Shown here: in pieces, positions 1 to 13,808 of the stretch | Numbering within the stretch: position 1 is the first letter of the stretch | Layout: the number at the start of each line of letters is the position of its first letter | NCBI RefSeq assembly: GCF_963675165.1 | Contig: NC_087383.1 | Location: 5,620,839-5,684,838, forward strand | Length of the DNA: 64,000 nucleotides | Reading direction: 5' to 3' | Source: Halichondria panicea | Lineage: Eukaryota; Porifera; Demospongiae; Suberitida; Halichondriidae | Position numbers and translations under genes: made by a program | The notes under the pieces: model-generated | The model's input: the letters and a program-made list of their open reading frames with translations, nothing else | Database searches by the model: none | Told to the model about the DNA's origin: nothing

Positions 1-260
1 TGCTCATCGGTTGCCCGGCACCTGTTGTACTCATTAAGGCCGATAACTTGTATGGCAGAGTCATTTACCCACTTTGACGCTGCCACCAGGCTCAGGGCAG
101 CAGTTGCACCTGCAATTACAAATGGAAACACATGAGGCAATATTCAAAGGGTCAAACATTACCTCGACGTGGTGACGGAATTGCGTTTTCGTCTGGTCCC
201 ACTACGATTCCTGGGGCCAAACAATTGTGAACTACTTCAGAAACCCGTATATGGGGTGTT
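1..260 (-). CDS. Partial copy A of an unrecognised multi-exon family
   Basis: Two exons are seen on the minus strand. One runs from 163 up to about 255 and reads SEVVHNCLAPGIVVGPDENA before a GTAATG donor. The next starts at 109 after a TTGCAG acceptor and leaves the window at position 1, reading in frame through SLVAASKWVND to CRATDE. Splicing is phase 1 (G|GT). The 10-kb copy (9966-10565) has the same exon layout, intron sequence and residues, which is the main support. I do not recognise the family. The upstream limit of the first exon is not clear, because open sequence continues to about 424 without homology to the other copy. Downstream exons lie outside the window, so whether this copy is intact cannot be told. 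Confidence 0.4.
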
Positions 261-1097
261 TCATGTTGATGTTGGTGAAGCTGATTAGCATTGCTATCAG
301 CAGCTGCCCCTCCCCCATGGTGGAGGCAAATTTTTTTCCATTTGTTTTGGCCTGTTAATAACTGAGGATGTAAATATGATGGGTCAGCTGTAAATAAACA
401 TAAACTTAACATGTACAAGTTCAATAACTAGATTGTTTATTTACGTTCACATTGAGGAAGAATTAGTAGCAGAACCGTTTGTTCGCTTTGTTTTTGTTGT
501 TTTCGATTCCATTTCTGGGTAGCAAAATAAGTAAGGTAACGACATGTCTACACCTAAGACCATAGGATATTGCAACTAGATCGCAGGCTGGGGCAAAGTA
601 ATAATGGGAACCGTGTAATTTCTCCACATTTAAAATTGTACAACTGACACATTATATAAGGCCAGAATACCAACATAATTAATTGAGCTACGATGGAATA
701 GTGGCCTCCCAGAGTCTCTGGTTGATGCAACAAACTGCTGGGCTGAGGTCACTATATTTTCGGATACCCTGCAGTAGAGAGGTACTTCAATACCGAAAGG
801 TTTCAAGGCACTAATTTTCAAAGGTAAACCGCGTAAATTTAGTGCCTCGGAGATACCAGTTCTTTTTTGCTTGTACCAATGCTCACGTCTTTAGGGAGGT
901 TACACATTTTGAAAGTGGTGCCTATTATAATACCAGCAATAATCTACCACCCCTACCTGTACATTATGTATTTTTAAAGCTTGTCGACAAGTAGAAGTGA
1001 TGTCTATTATACCAACAATATTCTACCAACCCCTTCCTGTACATTCCAGAGCCTGAAATCATTAAAATCAACATTCTGTCCAGCAGCAATAAGGAAT

Positions 1098-1480
1098 TTT
1101 GTTTTATGGATCATTTATGAAAGGTCCAAAAGGATGTTTTTTTATTATCATTTTTGTTTTCGATCCCGTCACCGATCAAATAGATCCCATAGAGATTCTT
1201 GCTGCCTGGCAGTTCATTCTCCATGATGCATCTGTTAAAATAGTTTACTATATCTGTAACCTGCCAAAGAAAAACAACATGTGATAAAATAATAGCAGCG
1301 CTAAAGCCACAACCAGGAGTACAGTAAGCCCCTAAGGCCTTACATATATTGGAAGTTCAACCATGACACACCTTAGATATTACTTCCCCCCCCCCATACT
1401 TCAGGCAAAAATCACAAGACACTTACATTCTCCACTTGCTGTGGAGTGGCTTGACTCATCAGCATCAAAATAATTATCAT
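1098..1480 (-). pseudogene. Decayed copy B of the same family
   Basis: The last exon (about 1098-1260) aligns with the last exon of the 10-kb copy, sharing CQAA, SMGS and GPFIN blocks and the intron just upstream (1261-1426). It has lost one base near 1220 relative to that copy and has an in-frame TGA where the other copy reads VV, so the homologous frame is broken. Upstream an 18-codon exon (1427-1480, ATG at 1480) ends at a GTAAGT donor. This exon is not homologous to exon 2 of the other copies and is hydrophobic at its start (MIIILMLM). A shifted frame could still give a short product of about 66 aa, but the conserved frame shows this is a relic. Confidence 0.5.
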
Positions 1481-1980
1481 GGTTGAACTGCATCATCATC
1501 ACTAGCTCAGTTTCTTGGCATCTCCTCTTAGAAGTAGAACTACTGTCTAACTCTAAGTCTTTGGATGTAGCACTAGTCTAAAATAGTTCAGAATAGACAT
1601 TATTTTACTAACTTGTTATTCTTTTTGTGGCACATGATTATTGCTGAGTAAGCATGCAGTAGTACTGCAGACTCAGCACAATAACGCGCATGCTCAAAAC
1701 AGCTAGCTTAGCTGTAGAGCTACTAGTGGAGTAGTGGTTGCAGAGAGGTAAATGGTGGTCGTTTATAGAACTGCAGTGGTCGGAACCCTGAACACATTAT
1801 AAGACAATAACAATTAATAGATAATTCTAATTATAAAGTTTACTTGGCCGTGATGAATCTGTAAGGAAAGATTATGCACATGAAACAGATATTCGGCACA
1901 ACAGCTAGACTAGCTCACAACTCGCATTAACTACCGGTACTCTGCCTTCTTTGGCCCCTTTCTTTGCCACGTCGCCACAT

Positions 1981-2270
1981 TTGAGAAGGTGCAGGTGGCG
2001 GCCATGGGCGTGGGGCTCCCAAAAAACCCATCCCATGTGCACCTCGGCCTCCTCCACGGCCTTGGCCTCGACCTCCTGCTTGGCCTACCCCTGGCCCTGG
2101 CCCAATGCCACAGACGTCGTATAGCTGGTGACAGAGGAGTGCGAGCAGGAGCAACAGCTACCACCAGGCCTGGAGAAGCTGGATGTAGTCCAGGATCTGG
2201 AGCTGCCACCAGGCCTGGAGGAGCTGGACTAAGTCTTTTCAGTACTGTTGCCATTCTGTAACAGAGTTGT
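1981..2270. repeat. GC-rich low-complexity patch, both strands open
   Basis: This patch is GC-rich in an AT-rich setting. It contains an imperfect direct repeat (GCCACCAGGCCTGGAG at about 2159 and 2205) and is open in several frames on both strands. The minus reading is rich in Gly, Arg and Pro. No domain or splice structure was recognised, so it is recorded as low-complexity sequence, not a gene. Confidence 0.3.
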
Positions 2271-2879
2271 TCAAAATGGTATGCAAGCACAGAGAAAAGA
2301 AACTTACCTCTTTCAATGCAAGTTTCAGAAGAATAATGCATGGGAACAGCTACATTGCTATGACAACTTCCCACGTTGCACATGCACATGTTCACAGGTA
2401 CGTGTCCAACAACCACTTATAATATTATCTTCAACAAGATTACAGGACTACTGTATTGAAAAAGAAAGAAGCCATCAGCTGCATATGCTATTCTGTTTCA
2501 ATATGCACGTATCCTTTAGGCTATTCTGAGTCGGGTATTGAGAACTGAACAAGCGTAATTAGCAGCTGACATGTATCAGCTTTAGTTTGCTGACAAGCCA
2601 AGAGCGTAATTTAGGGCTGCTAGTATATATAATGATTGCTACATGTACAATCACCACTGTATACTTTTACATGCATGTACATACTCTCTCAGATATCATT
2701 TCTCGGCTCGTATATATTCACTGATTTTGGGGGTCCAGTGACCCACTCATGCGAACTGTTGTAATGACGTAAAATACCTTGTAGAAAAATCAGTGTTGCC
2801 AGATTCCGCTGCCTCCCCATGGAATTTCCTGTCATATAAGAACCATGACAGGAACTGGTACTGGTAGACAATTATATCT

Positions 2880-3190
2880 GAGGAGGGATTGGGCTACATC
2901 AGGCGACTTGGCTATGAGCACCGAAATCTGAGACAACTCGAGTGGAATTGACCACCACAAACTTGGACTTTTGCCTTGCAACAGGGAAGATACCAGCTTA
3001 GATAACTCTTGCTGGGGGCAGCTCACTAGAGAATTGTCTCCACTACCGACCGTTTGAGTGGTGAGATCTCCGGCAGCACCACGATGTTGTCCAAGAATTT
3101 GCTGGGCAACACAACTGACGCCACCAGTGACATCAGGGGGCTGGCCATTGCTGGTGTAAACTAAAACACCATCATGATCATGCAGTGTGT
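2880..3190 (-). pseudogene. Decayed gag-like fragment (DIRS-type retrotransposon), copy 1
   Basis: On the minus strand one frame reads MASPLMSLVAS, then VVLP, PLKRSVVETIL and a stop. The 5-kb copy reads the same blocks without a break. Downstream the homology continues in broken frames with a further stop (KFVV, then STRVV). The pattern (VVLPGIPPL, ETIL, then LPPxKG-type segment) resembles the gag-like ORF of tyrosine-recombinase retrotransposons common in invertebrate genomes; that family name is from memory and unconfirmed. The two copies in the window show it is a dispersed repeat. Confidence 0.45.
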
Positions 3191-3192
3191 GC

Positions 3193-3394
3193 ATTATTGA
3201 GGTATGGACTCACATCAGTGTGATTCAGCAGCTTCCTTAAGGAGCTTTATTGTTGATATGCATTTTAAAGAAGTGCAGCTATATATAGTAAAGCATTATT
3301 GAGGTATTGACTCACATTTGTGTGATTCAGCAGCTTCCTCAAGCAGCTTTATTGTTGATATGCATTTTAAGCAGAAGTTGCAGCTATAGTCACT
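3193..3394. repeat. Tandem duplication, about 101-bp unit, two copies
   Basis: Two adjacent near-identical copies begin with CATTATTGAGGTAT at about 3193 and 3294. Both contain GATTCAGCAGCTTCCT and end in an AT-rich CAGCTATA segment. Confidence 0.8.
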
Positions 3395-4479
3395 ACCACT
3401 CATACAAGCCACACCCCTGGCCAGAGTGCTGACTCCTAGAGCTGAGCACGGGAAGCTCAAGGAGTCACAGGGAGCATATAATATTATACAGCTGCTTGGG
3501 CCTATCTTACAGCTATACAGTGGGGTTTGTTTGAGCCACAGACTTCCAGATCCTATTTTCTTAACAACACCCAGTGGCTTAATCGATTGATTGCCTGTAT
3601 TATAATATTGATTTCACACATTCATTTTTAGGAAAATTGCACGCAATTTCGCGGACAAGTGGAATTTCCCCAATGTATTTTGTCTATGGGTGGTTGTTAT
3701 CAGGCCGTATTACTTCAATCAAGCGTGTAAAGCTAGAAATGACAACCTCGTAACAACTATCAGGTTGTTACAACCTTGTCTTGAGCTGGACGAAACCTGT
3801 AAACAAATATTTGGTTGTCAAAACTAATAAAAAAGCAGTAGTCTAGGCATTCTCTGAACTTGTCGGTGCAGCCTGACCTTGAGGGGAGCTGCATGGGACA
3901 CACTCATTTCCTATAATTATTATATTTAGTGCACATGCACTTCATGCATTCTTCGCTCCAGGTTTTCGTAGCCTATAATTATAATGATTTGATCACACGT
4001 ATCAAGAATGCTTGATTAATTTGCTGACAGAATGACAGTGCATGGGCCGCCTCCTTAAATTGATTAGGTTCTTCCCTGTTCTTTTTCAGTTCAGTTATTC
4101 TTTTTTTTTACACTGGCAATGTGTCCCCTGTGGAAGTTGCCGACGCTGTATTTGTAGGTTTGGCTCATTTGCATCAGTATTATTGGAAATAGTAATCTAA
4201 ATGTTGTTACAATTATCTTTCGTTGCAAGGGTAAACATTTTTGCAGAATGTCACAGCCTACAAGTCCTTCACCTGAATGTACATATTCTGTATCGGGCAT
4301 GCACACTACGTTTATAATTGATAATTGTGGCACAAATACAAAGATCACACTTGCAGCATCTACAAGACCAGCATCTAGTGCAAGTGTTGGAGATGAAGCC
4401 GGTGCTGGCAAAAGCACAACCTCTCTGTCATAACATTATAATCATTTATTAGCAAGTTTACCTATTCCAAGAACACAGT

Positions 4480-4880
4480 TGTTTAAGGACACTTGCTCTA
4501 TCGCCATTTCTTCCTCCCCTCTGCAGTGCTGATATTTACGGATAAAAACAACACTTTTGGGGAATCCACTGCCCTTCTGACGCACTTGGTAGCTATATCA
4601 CTGCTTAACTTGTCAAGACATGTTTTAGGCCTAACACAGTAAGAAATATTTCCACGATCCGGAGGCATAGCCACAAGGCAAGGGTTGGTGCAAGCATTGA
4701 TAGTTTGGCTGATACTACGTGAAAAGTTTCAGAAGTAGCTGTTGCTGTAAGAGCCATGCATAATATGGACTTCTGTTAGCAACAAACTTCTCGGTCATAG
4801 TGAACGTTCTCCGAAACTGGTCACCCCATGTTTTAACACAATGAGCTTCATCGACGACAAGTACCCCATGTTTTGACACA
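4480..4880 (-). pseudogene. RecQ-type DEAH helicase fragment
   Basis: The minus strand from about 4870 reads VLVVDEAHCVKTWGDQFR, the DEAH (Walker B, motif II) segment of RecQ-type helicases. Further on, about 4680 down to 4500, another frame reads CLVAMPPDRGNISYCV and DSPKVLF, matching the linker and start of the second RecA-like domain in this group. The two parts are in different frames, separated by a stop. There is no Walker A and no complete domain, so this is a relic of a multi-copy, possibly transposon-carried, helicase. A 43-bp duplication of the DEAH-flanking DNA (about 4826 and 4862) adds to the rearrangement. Confidence 0.5.
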
Positions 4881-5113
4881 ATGAGCCTATTCTCAGATTA
4901 TTCTTATTCCCAAAAACGTGAAACGTGAAATAATAATTGTAAATAAAATTAAGAGCACATAAACACATCACGATTCTGAGTAATTATTCTAGTCCTTCAG
5001 CCATTTTTTTGCCATGTGATCATTGAACTGGGCGATCGTCAACATGTAGCTGAGGAGGGACGAGGCTCGCTCTGGAGACTTGGCAATCAACAGTGGCTAT
5101 CTCAGATGAGATT

Positions 5114-5560
5114 TTATTTCGATCCTACGTGTTGTAGCAACTCTCCATCCACATGGCCAACGCACGATTTACTTATGGATTCCAGTATTTGGGCTGCCGC
5201 GTAAATTGCAAAGCACTGCACGCATGTACTGAAGTTTGGGACAACTCGAGTAGAGTCCACCATCTCTGCAGTATTTGCAACCACAAATTTCGACCCTGAG
5301 CCTTGCAGCAGAACTTTGAGAATCCCTTTGCTTGGGGGAAACTCACTAAAGTCCAAGAAAGCCCCAGAGAGAATTGTCTCAACCACAGATTGCTTGAGTG
5401 GTGGGATACCCGGCAGCACCACAATGGTGTCGGGGGATTTGCTGGGCACTACAGCAGATGCCACCAGTGACATCAGGGGACTGGCCATCGCTGAGGCAGA
5501 GTGCTTACACCTAGAGCAGGCATGGACGCTAGGTGCAATGCTGCGAGACAGCAACAACAA
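5114..5560 (-). CDS. Gag-like ORF fragment (DIRS-type retrotransposon), copy 2
   Basis: An open frame of about 148 codons has its likely core starting at MASPLMSLVASAVVPS (ATG near 5490). It then reads VVLPGIPPLKQSVVETILSG, FPPSKGILKVLL and STCVQCFAIYAAAQ. The order (proline-rich VVLPG, short helix, PPxKG, later WxQCF-like segment) fits the gag-like protein of tyrosine-recombinase retrotransposons; this is family recollection, not a search. The 3-kb copy is the same sequence with stops. No reverse transcriptase, RNase H or recombinase is seen nearby, so this is an isolated fragment. Confidence 0.45.
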   Translation of the reverse strand: MLLLSRSIAPSVHACSRCKHSASAMASPLMSLVASAVVPSKSPDTIVVLPGIPPLKQSVVETILSGAFLDFSEFPPSKGILKVLLQGSGSKFVVANTAEMVDSTRVVPNFSTCVQCFAIYAAAQILESISKSCVGHVDGELLQHVGSK

Positions 5561-6300
5561 TTAACACAATACAATACCTCCACAAGAGCAATTGCCTAGC
5601 ACTCAAAAAACTGAATCATAATAATTGTTAGCTTGCAACAAAGGACATCTGAGACACTTTGGCTTGATCCACTACTAAAGGTATCTTCTGACTCCCTGAA
5701 TCCAGTATCATATAATTATTATAGTCACAGAACAATAACATGCTTACATCACATAATTATGTGTAAAAATTTAGTTAAGAGGTGTGTTTTCCATCCAGCC
5801 CAGTGCTGACTGTTTGTCTTTGTTGCCCCCTCACACTTTCGCATATCGAATTAACAACTCTCAAGGGTATTAACTCCTGCACATGTATTTTCATTTACTC
5901 TGCCTCGCTGTCATTGCATCCCAAAAAAATCTTTAAGAGGAAGATTGATAATTATACCACCGAGCTTGACGAAATGCGCAAAGAACTATGATTATGGGCT
6001 CCTATGCTGCATGCTCTTACCTTTCTCTGGGGAGTGAGGTTCGTGTTCCAATGCTGTGTTGTTGTTGCAGTTAGTAGCTTGTGTTGACTGAAACCTGGAG
6101 TATATGTAACTCATTTACACTGACCACTGGCTAGCAACAGTTGTAGCTTTTATACCACAGTGGATTATTGCACTTCCTGTCCAAAACTTGTTTATACAAT
6201 TGAAAAAGTTGTTCACATTACTTTTGCCTGATAATTTTATATGGCCATAATTGTTTACTATACACTAGCAAGTTTATTTTCAAAATGTAAGGTACTGAAA
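5561..6300. other. No gene seen
   Basis: AT-rich sequence. Short open frames (for example 5782-5991 on the plus strand) have no recognised domain and no splice context. Nothing can be supported here. Confidence 0.5.
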
Positions 6301-6382
6301 ATGCTGGAGGAGATGCGAGCCTCCAGCCAAGGAGAAATAAATCGGTCCACCAAAGTGCATCATTCCACTCATATTTTTTTCA

Positions 6383-6565
6383 TTACTTTACACGTAGGGT
6401 CAAGATGAGGCCACATGTGGACGCTGTGGGATAGAAACCCGTCTCATTGAAATTAAGTATACACTTGGCTTCGAAGCCCAGAGGTGAAATTTGGCTAGCA
6501 CCGGTGAAAAATTCCAGCACATCTCCAATTGCCGCTCCATCATGCTTTCCACCTGTACATCGCAC
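6383..6565 (-). pseudogene. HECT-type ubiquitin ligase C-lobe fragment
   Basis: The minus strand reads DVLEFFTGASQISPLGFEAK, then YPTASTCGLILTLRVK. This is the end of a HECT domain: the L-x-F-x-TG segment, PPLGF, and the PTASTC box whose cysteine takes ubiquitin from the E2. Only about 60 codons are present, with no N-lobe upstream. A second frame continues upstream to 6681. Direct repeats of about 35 bp (GAGGAGATGCGAGCCTCCAG at 6306 and a variant at 6655) flank it. It looks like a relic of a multi-copy HECT gene. Confidence 0.5.
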
Positions 6566-7059
6566 ATGTAATTAATACGACTAGCAATGCTCACATACAA
6601 ATAAGAATAATAATTCAATTTCATCCGCCAGGGACTGAAAATGCATACTTGTTCCTGGAGGAAATGCGAGCTTCCAGCCAAAGAGAAATCTTGGTGCCAT
6701 GTTTTGCTTCTCTGATAGCATGAGTAATAATTATAAGCTGCCTATTTTTATGATTGCCACAGGGGGGATACCGAACACAATGTGTCGAAAGACTGTAGGG
6801 ACATCTCTGATCATGGAGAACATACCGAGTGTGTTCGTTCACAGCATCTAAGCAAAAGGCGAACACTTCCTGTGTTTCCACTTTGCACCCTGTCCTCACG
6901 TACCAATGTCTGGAAATGATTGGTGGATGGATATAATTATAATGTAATTATTTATGCTTCTATACTTGCATCTTAATTTGTAAGAACAACGAGCATGCAC
7001 GCATACATAGTAATTAACGTAACCTGCCTAGTACTTTTCCCCTGGTTGTCTGAGAGGAT

Positions 7060-7290
7060 CTCTCTTATAGTTTGAGCAACGATTTTGTTAATCAGAGGAA
7101 ACAATACTTCGTTGCTCACATCTGCCATGTTGACTTCGAATCAACTCGATTATATCCTATAGCAGCTTCTCTCAGACCAAAATTCCCTTCTGTAGCACTA
7201 ATTATACAGCAACTGCTATGCTTTCGTCAGTCCATCGTTTTGCTTTATCTTCACCTCAGGTCCTTTCCATCTGCCATTATTGCCTACGCA
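7060..7290 (-). pseudogene. pogo-type transposase N-terminal remnant
   Basis: On the minus strand one frame reads RWTDESIAVAV, and another reads GLREAAIGYN followed by SKSTW. Together this is the psq-type helix-turn-helix pattern (R-W-T/S...A...V, G-LR-AA-x-Y-x-V...ST) at the start of pogo/Tigger transposases. Stops and a frame change between the blocks show decay. No DDE catalytic domain was found nearby. Confidence 0.35.
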
Positions 7291-7322
7291 AAATCACACA
7301 AAGTATATGATGTATGTTATGT

Positions 7323-7367
7323 ATGACACCTACACCGAGGCATCAGCACCCGCGGTGATTTCATTAT
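7323..7367 (+). repeat. R1 repeat, 3' terminal fragment
   Basis: Contains CACCGAGGCATCAGCACCCG CGGTG, the conserved 3' end of the R1 family seen in full at 12.4, 32.7, 43.1 and 59.9 kb. Confidence 0.6.
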
Positions 7368-9156
7368 TTAAAGCTTCTGATTGGCATCTCTTGGCATTTT
7401 GTCACAGTTAAGTAGGGAGGATCTAAGAAGATTTCCCATCTAGGTCACAGAATAGGACAAAATGCTGACTAAATAGCTTAACAATGCTACTATGGCACTT
7501 CTGAGCAAGACAATACAAATGCTATAAAGCTTATAGCATGCATACATTAGAAAACTTACCAACTATAATTATGGCACACAGATGTAATGCGCATGCTCAA
7601 GGGAGTTCCCCTTTGAGCAGCGAATTTAGGACTTGCTATCTGTCTTAGTTGAAACACTTTTATGGGCAGTTTGCAAAAGCCATAATTATATATTATGTGA
7701 TGAAACATCTTGGCATTTTATAAAATACCAGCATCTACCCTAACTATATCATTCTCTTTTCATTATGCATGAGCAATATATTATTAATATACCGTAACCT
7801 TAACACTTTTTGAAGATTGCAAACTCTGAGTGAAGGTCAACTGGGGTACAGTGGAGTAATGGGAGTGACTCTGGTTGTGGTGCCTGTGCCTATCACGACG
7901 GTGTTTGTGGTGGGTCCAATGTCTAGTGCGATGCCTGGGGCGTGGGTAGTGATGTTGATCGTGAGCGAATGGCTCGGAGTCTGATGAGCTGGAGCTTGGG
8001 GAGCAGCGATGGTCCTGGGTGACTGCCATTAACCATCGTTTTGTCCTGACACAAAACTCACTATAAATAATTATGTTGTATCGGTAAAATGTCACAGTGC
8101 TGTTGTTAACTGACTGAAACTTGCCGTCTGCAGGGTCTCATCAGGATTTCCAGTGCAATATGACCTGAATGTAAACACACGTGTAATCATTATTTAGCAC
8201 GACAGAGTGTTATACCATGGTCTGTACTTTACAGATCACTTAATTATAGGCCTTGACAAAATTTAATTATGCTTTTTGCCTATTATTATTTTTGATTATT
8301 CTCAAAAAGTCAACCAGTTGGGTGTACCCATTATCCAGTCACTCATTCTGAAATGACAATTAATTTTATTTGTAGTTGTGTTGTAGCATTACAGAAAGTG
8401 AAATATAATCTTTTAGTGCTGAGTTTTGCAAAAGAGAAAATACTCCTCCTGCCTGGCTAGTGGCTAGTGCTTATACAGTACAAACCTAGTGCCCTATTAT
8501 TCTCTAGTTCCTAGAAGTCTCCCAAAAATTATGCTAGCATAATTTGCCAAGCCCTATTGAAGACATGGACTGGTCAACTCACTGGGACAGCAAACAAACT
8601 CTTTTACGCAACTTTTGAATATCATACTGATCTTCTTGCGTGGTCTTCCATCTTATTTACACCCTAAACACCACTTTCTGGGAATTGAACTTCAGGTGTA
8701 ATACGTTAATTTTTAATGACAGCAACTTGAAAAATCTACTAACATTCCCACACTGCAACAGTGCTAGTCAATTAACAATCTGTTCCGGTAATGAATCTCA
8801 TTTTATAAAAAAATCAATTTTACATTTGTAAGTCATATTCACAAACGTTTTACGTTTTTTAACCAATTAAGTCAATAGCAAATTAAATAGTGGTGTAATT
8901 CAATTTGGCTATGTTCTGTGTCACAATAGGATGGAGCAATTGATAGATAGTCATTCTGGATATTATACACGCACAATCTCCTTGATTGTAGGCATTAGCA
9001 ATGCCTTCATTTTTCTCGCTCTTTTGGCTTTGTGAAAAACAAGCTGCAGAGATAATTATAGAGAGATTAGTATCATTTTAGTGCATGTATTATAATTATT
9101 TATATAAATTCAGTCTTATTACGTACATGACACAGCGGCTCAGTATGAGTTTTTTC
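7368..9156. other. No supported gene
   Basis: The only notable frame is a His/Arg/Ser-rich minus-strand ORF at 7784-8095 (SPSSSSSDSEPF, then RHRTRHWTHHKHRR). It is compositionally biased and without a recognised domain. The remainder is AT-rich with ATAATTAT motifs. Confidence 0.4.
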
Positions 9157-9429
9157 CTTCCACCCAATGGTGGCTGTGTGCTCATTACATAAGTTGATTG
9201 CAGCTTTTACCAAGATATCAGATAGCTGGTCACTCAAAGGATATGACTTAGGTCTATGGAAAGAGCATTAAATACCGCTGCCAACCTAAGGATTTCCACC
9301 CAATGGTGGCTGTGTGCTCGTTACATAAGTTGATTGCAGCTTTTACCAAGATATCAGATAGCTGGTCACTCAAAGGATATGACTTAGGTCTATGGAAAGA
9401 GCATTAAATACCGCTGCCAACCTAAGGAT
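9157..9429. repeat. Tandem duplication, about 137-bp unit, two copies
   Basis: TTTCCACCCAATGGTGGCTG through CCAACCTAAGGAT is present twice in direct tandem (about 9157-9292 and 9293-9429), differing at very few bases. This implies a recent duplication within decayed transposon sequence. Confidence 0.85.
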
Positions 9430-9770
9430 GTACCCTTTGGACTTACTCAAGACACCAGTAAGAAGATCATCCATTCTGCTCAAATTTTGTTTGGAGTTCC
9501 TGTGTAGCTTTATCTTTCGGTACGAAATCCATTGATTGGGTTCCGAATGCCTCACTCCCAGATTCCTACCCGTGGAAGGAGGGCGAGGGCACAACTCTGA
9601 GATGCATGATCGGTCTCCATACAATGTTGGCACATCCTCCCCCGCTGGTTCTGATTAGCCAGGAAGGAGGTGGCATACAAGGAGCTATTCAGCTATGACC
9701 AGACCACTCTGGGGTTGTTAGCCGCCTGCTGCCGGCTCGGAGCAGCTCCGCCATGTCCACATAACCCCCT
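9420..9770 (-). pseudogene. Gag-like remnant with a zinc-knuckle motif
   Basis: The minus strand at about 9765 reads YVDMAELLRAGSRRLTT. Further on, near 9620, it reads MCQHCMETDHASQSC, spacing C-x2-C-x4-H-x4-C, which is exactly a retroelement gag zinc knuckle. Stops separate the blocks. The first block resembles the E(Y/F)VDMAELL segment of DIRS-type gag-like proteins, as in the 5-kb fragment. This is a decayed retrotransposon piece; the element type is my inference. Confidence 0.45.
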
Positions 9771-9965
9771 TTCTGAATTTTTCGTACCACTAGCTTTGCT
9801 AGGATTGCGGGAGGGTGCTAATAGGTAAAGAGGATACGCAGCCTACCATGCATGTGTACCCCCCCTAGTTAACATTTGACGGACGGATGAATTAAACATT
9901 TTTTTCTATTAAACATTAATTTTTATTCTATTAAACATTGTATTGACAGTCTTCAGCACCGAGAG

Positions 9966-10565
9966 TTAATTAATAAAAGGTCCAACTGCAACTTTTTGAA
10001 TTTTCATTTTGGTTTCACTTCCCGTGACAGCAACAACTGATCCTAAGGATATGTTGGCTGCTTGGCATTTTAACTTCCACGAGGTGTATCTGTTCAGGTA
10101 GCTTGTTATTTTTGTAACCTGCCAAAGAAAAACAACATGCGATAAAATAATAGCAGCGCTGATTGTGCTCAGGAGTACAATAATCCCTAAGACCTTACAT
10201 ATAAAATTATTGGAAGCGACCCCTAAAGTTCAACCATGACACACCTTAGATATTACTTCCCCCCCATACTTCAGGTAAAGACACTTACATGATGACACCG
10301 TAAACCATCAAGATGCAAGCCTGGTTTGATGGGTACGCCATGCTCATCAGTCGCCCGGCAACTATTGTACGTACTCGTGCCGATAGCTTCTTTGGCAACC
10401 TCATTGACCCAAGTTGAGGCTGCCACTAGGCTTTGGGCAGCAGTTACACCTGCAATTACAAATGGGAACACATGAGGCAATATTCAAAGGGTCAAACATT
10501 ACCTTGATGTGGTGACGCAATTGCGGCTTCATCTGGTGCCGTTACAATTGTTGGGTCTAAACAAT
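9966..10565 (-). CDS. Copy C of the unrecognised multi-exon family, 3' half
   Basis: Three exons join in phase on the minus strand: one from about 10565 to 10503 (EVVHNCLDPTIVTAPDEAAI), exon 10449-10289 (53 codons, ending CHH before GTAAGT), and the last exon 10118-9966 (51 codons, starting VTKITSYLNRYTSWK and ending VGPFIN-stop). Intron phases are 1 and 0. No stop breaks the frame, unlike copy B. I do not recognise the product. The last exon contains an LKCQAANISLGSVVAVTGS segment conserved in copy B. The true 5' end was not found. Three related copies within 10 kb point to a locally amplified gene or mobile element. Confidence 0.45.
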
Positions 10566-12850
<2,285 letters not shown>

Positions 12851-13054
12851 AGTTGTACACTGCTAAGCCTCGAGGACAATGAACGTTAGATGTTATTACA
12901 ACCACACTCAAAACTCACGGCTAATAATAATAATACATGTACTTCATGTATTCAGTTGCATGACTTGTGGTGTTTTACACACGTGGAGCACAATAAATTA
13001 TTACTTCATAAAATAATGACATAATTATTATCATTGTGTATAGTGTGGACATAC

Positions 13055-13700
13055 CAATCTCGGTGGTTGCATCAATGATGCAGTTTCCTTCGAAGGAGAG
13101 GGACCGAATCACTGCGACTTGACCTGCCTCATTCGTAGATTTGTCATTTTTGTCCGCATTGAAGAGGTTTGTTTGTCCTCCTTGCATGTTGAAGTGCTCA
13201 TTCAACAAACTGTTGGCGCATACTATGTGCGAAAACAACAATTATGACTATATAATTATTGTATAATAATAAATAAATTATCACGTATATACCTCTTTTG
13301 AAGAGTGCCCAGCATAAAGAATCAGTGAAAAAATCTTGGCAACAAGATTCATTTTCGGATTCCTGTTTCTTGCCAAGAGAGCCACACACAAACACAACAG
13401 CATCAAAGTTGGGCCTATTCTTGTGTGTTACACCAGTAGATTCAAGGACTCTATTTAAAACTGGTGCAACTGCGGCAAGCTCACACTTAGGGTTTCCCAG
13501 GTGAACAATTTGATGGTTTCTGGATCACTTTTGCACAATACAGACTGCGCTCTCTGAGCAAAGCTTCTTCATCTCTGCATGAACAATATTGCCGACCAAA
13601 CGGACAATTTATTTCTTCACAACATCTTTCATGCATTCGACAGCAATTGTTTTCTTACTCCGCCGAGCAACAGCTTTTCCTAGATGTTTACAGGCTTAAA
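13055..13700 (-). pseudogene. Decayed multi-exon gene, frameshifted and with stops
   Basis: On the minus strand, about 13700 to 13510 reads KHLGKAVARRSKKTIAVECM, a stop, then IVRLVGNIVHAEMKKLCSES and another stop. From 13490 it reads NRVLESTGVTHKNRPNFDAV. A one-base shift then gives KMNLVAKIFSLILYAGHSSK. A GTATAT donor near 13292 and a second exon (about 13222-13055, SLLNEHFNMQGGQTNLFN, donor GTATGT) follow in phase. I recall this IVxLVGxxI..ELxxLCS and SLILYAGHSSK pattern from high-copy uncharacterised proteins of sponges and cnidarians, possibly transposon-borne. Two stops and a frameshift make it a pseudogene. Confidence 0.45.
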
Positions 13701-13808
13701 GTTCTTGGTTCTCTTATAGACTTATAACCAACACGTATTTAAGAATTATATTTGATAATAATTACTATACTGGCGGTGACTGACTGGTTTCTTCTCCTAC
13801 ACTACCAG

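Noticed and set aside
1927-2416. Gly/Arg-rich ORFs on both strands
   Set aside because: GC-rich low complexity gives open frames in several readings at once. No family recognised.
4248-4433. Short plus ORF with AGAGKST near its end
   Set aside because: It recalls a P-loop, but the frame stops a few codons later and no GTPase or ATPase sequence follows.
7784-8095. His/Arg/Ser-rich ORF as a gene
   Set aside because: Biased composition, no domain, no convincing splice signals and no homologue in the window.
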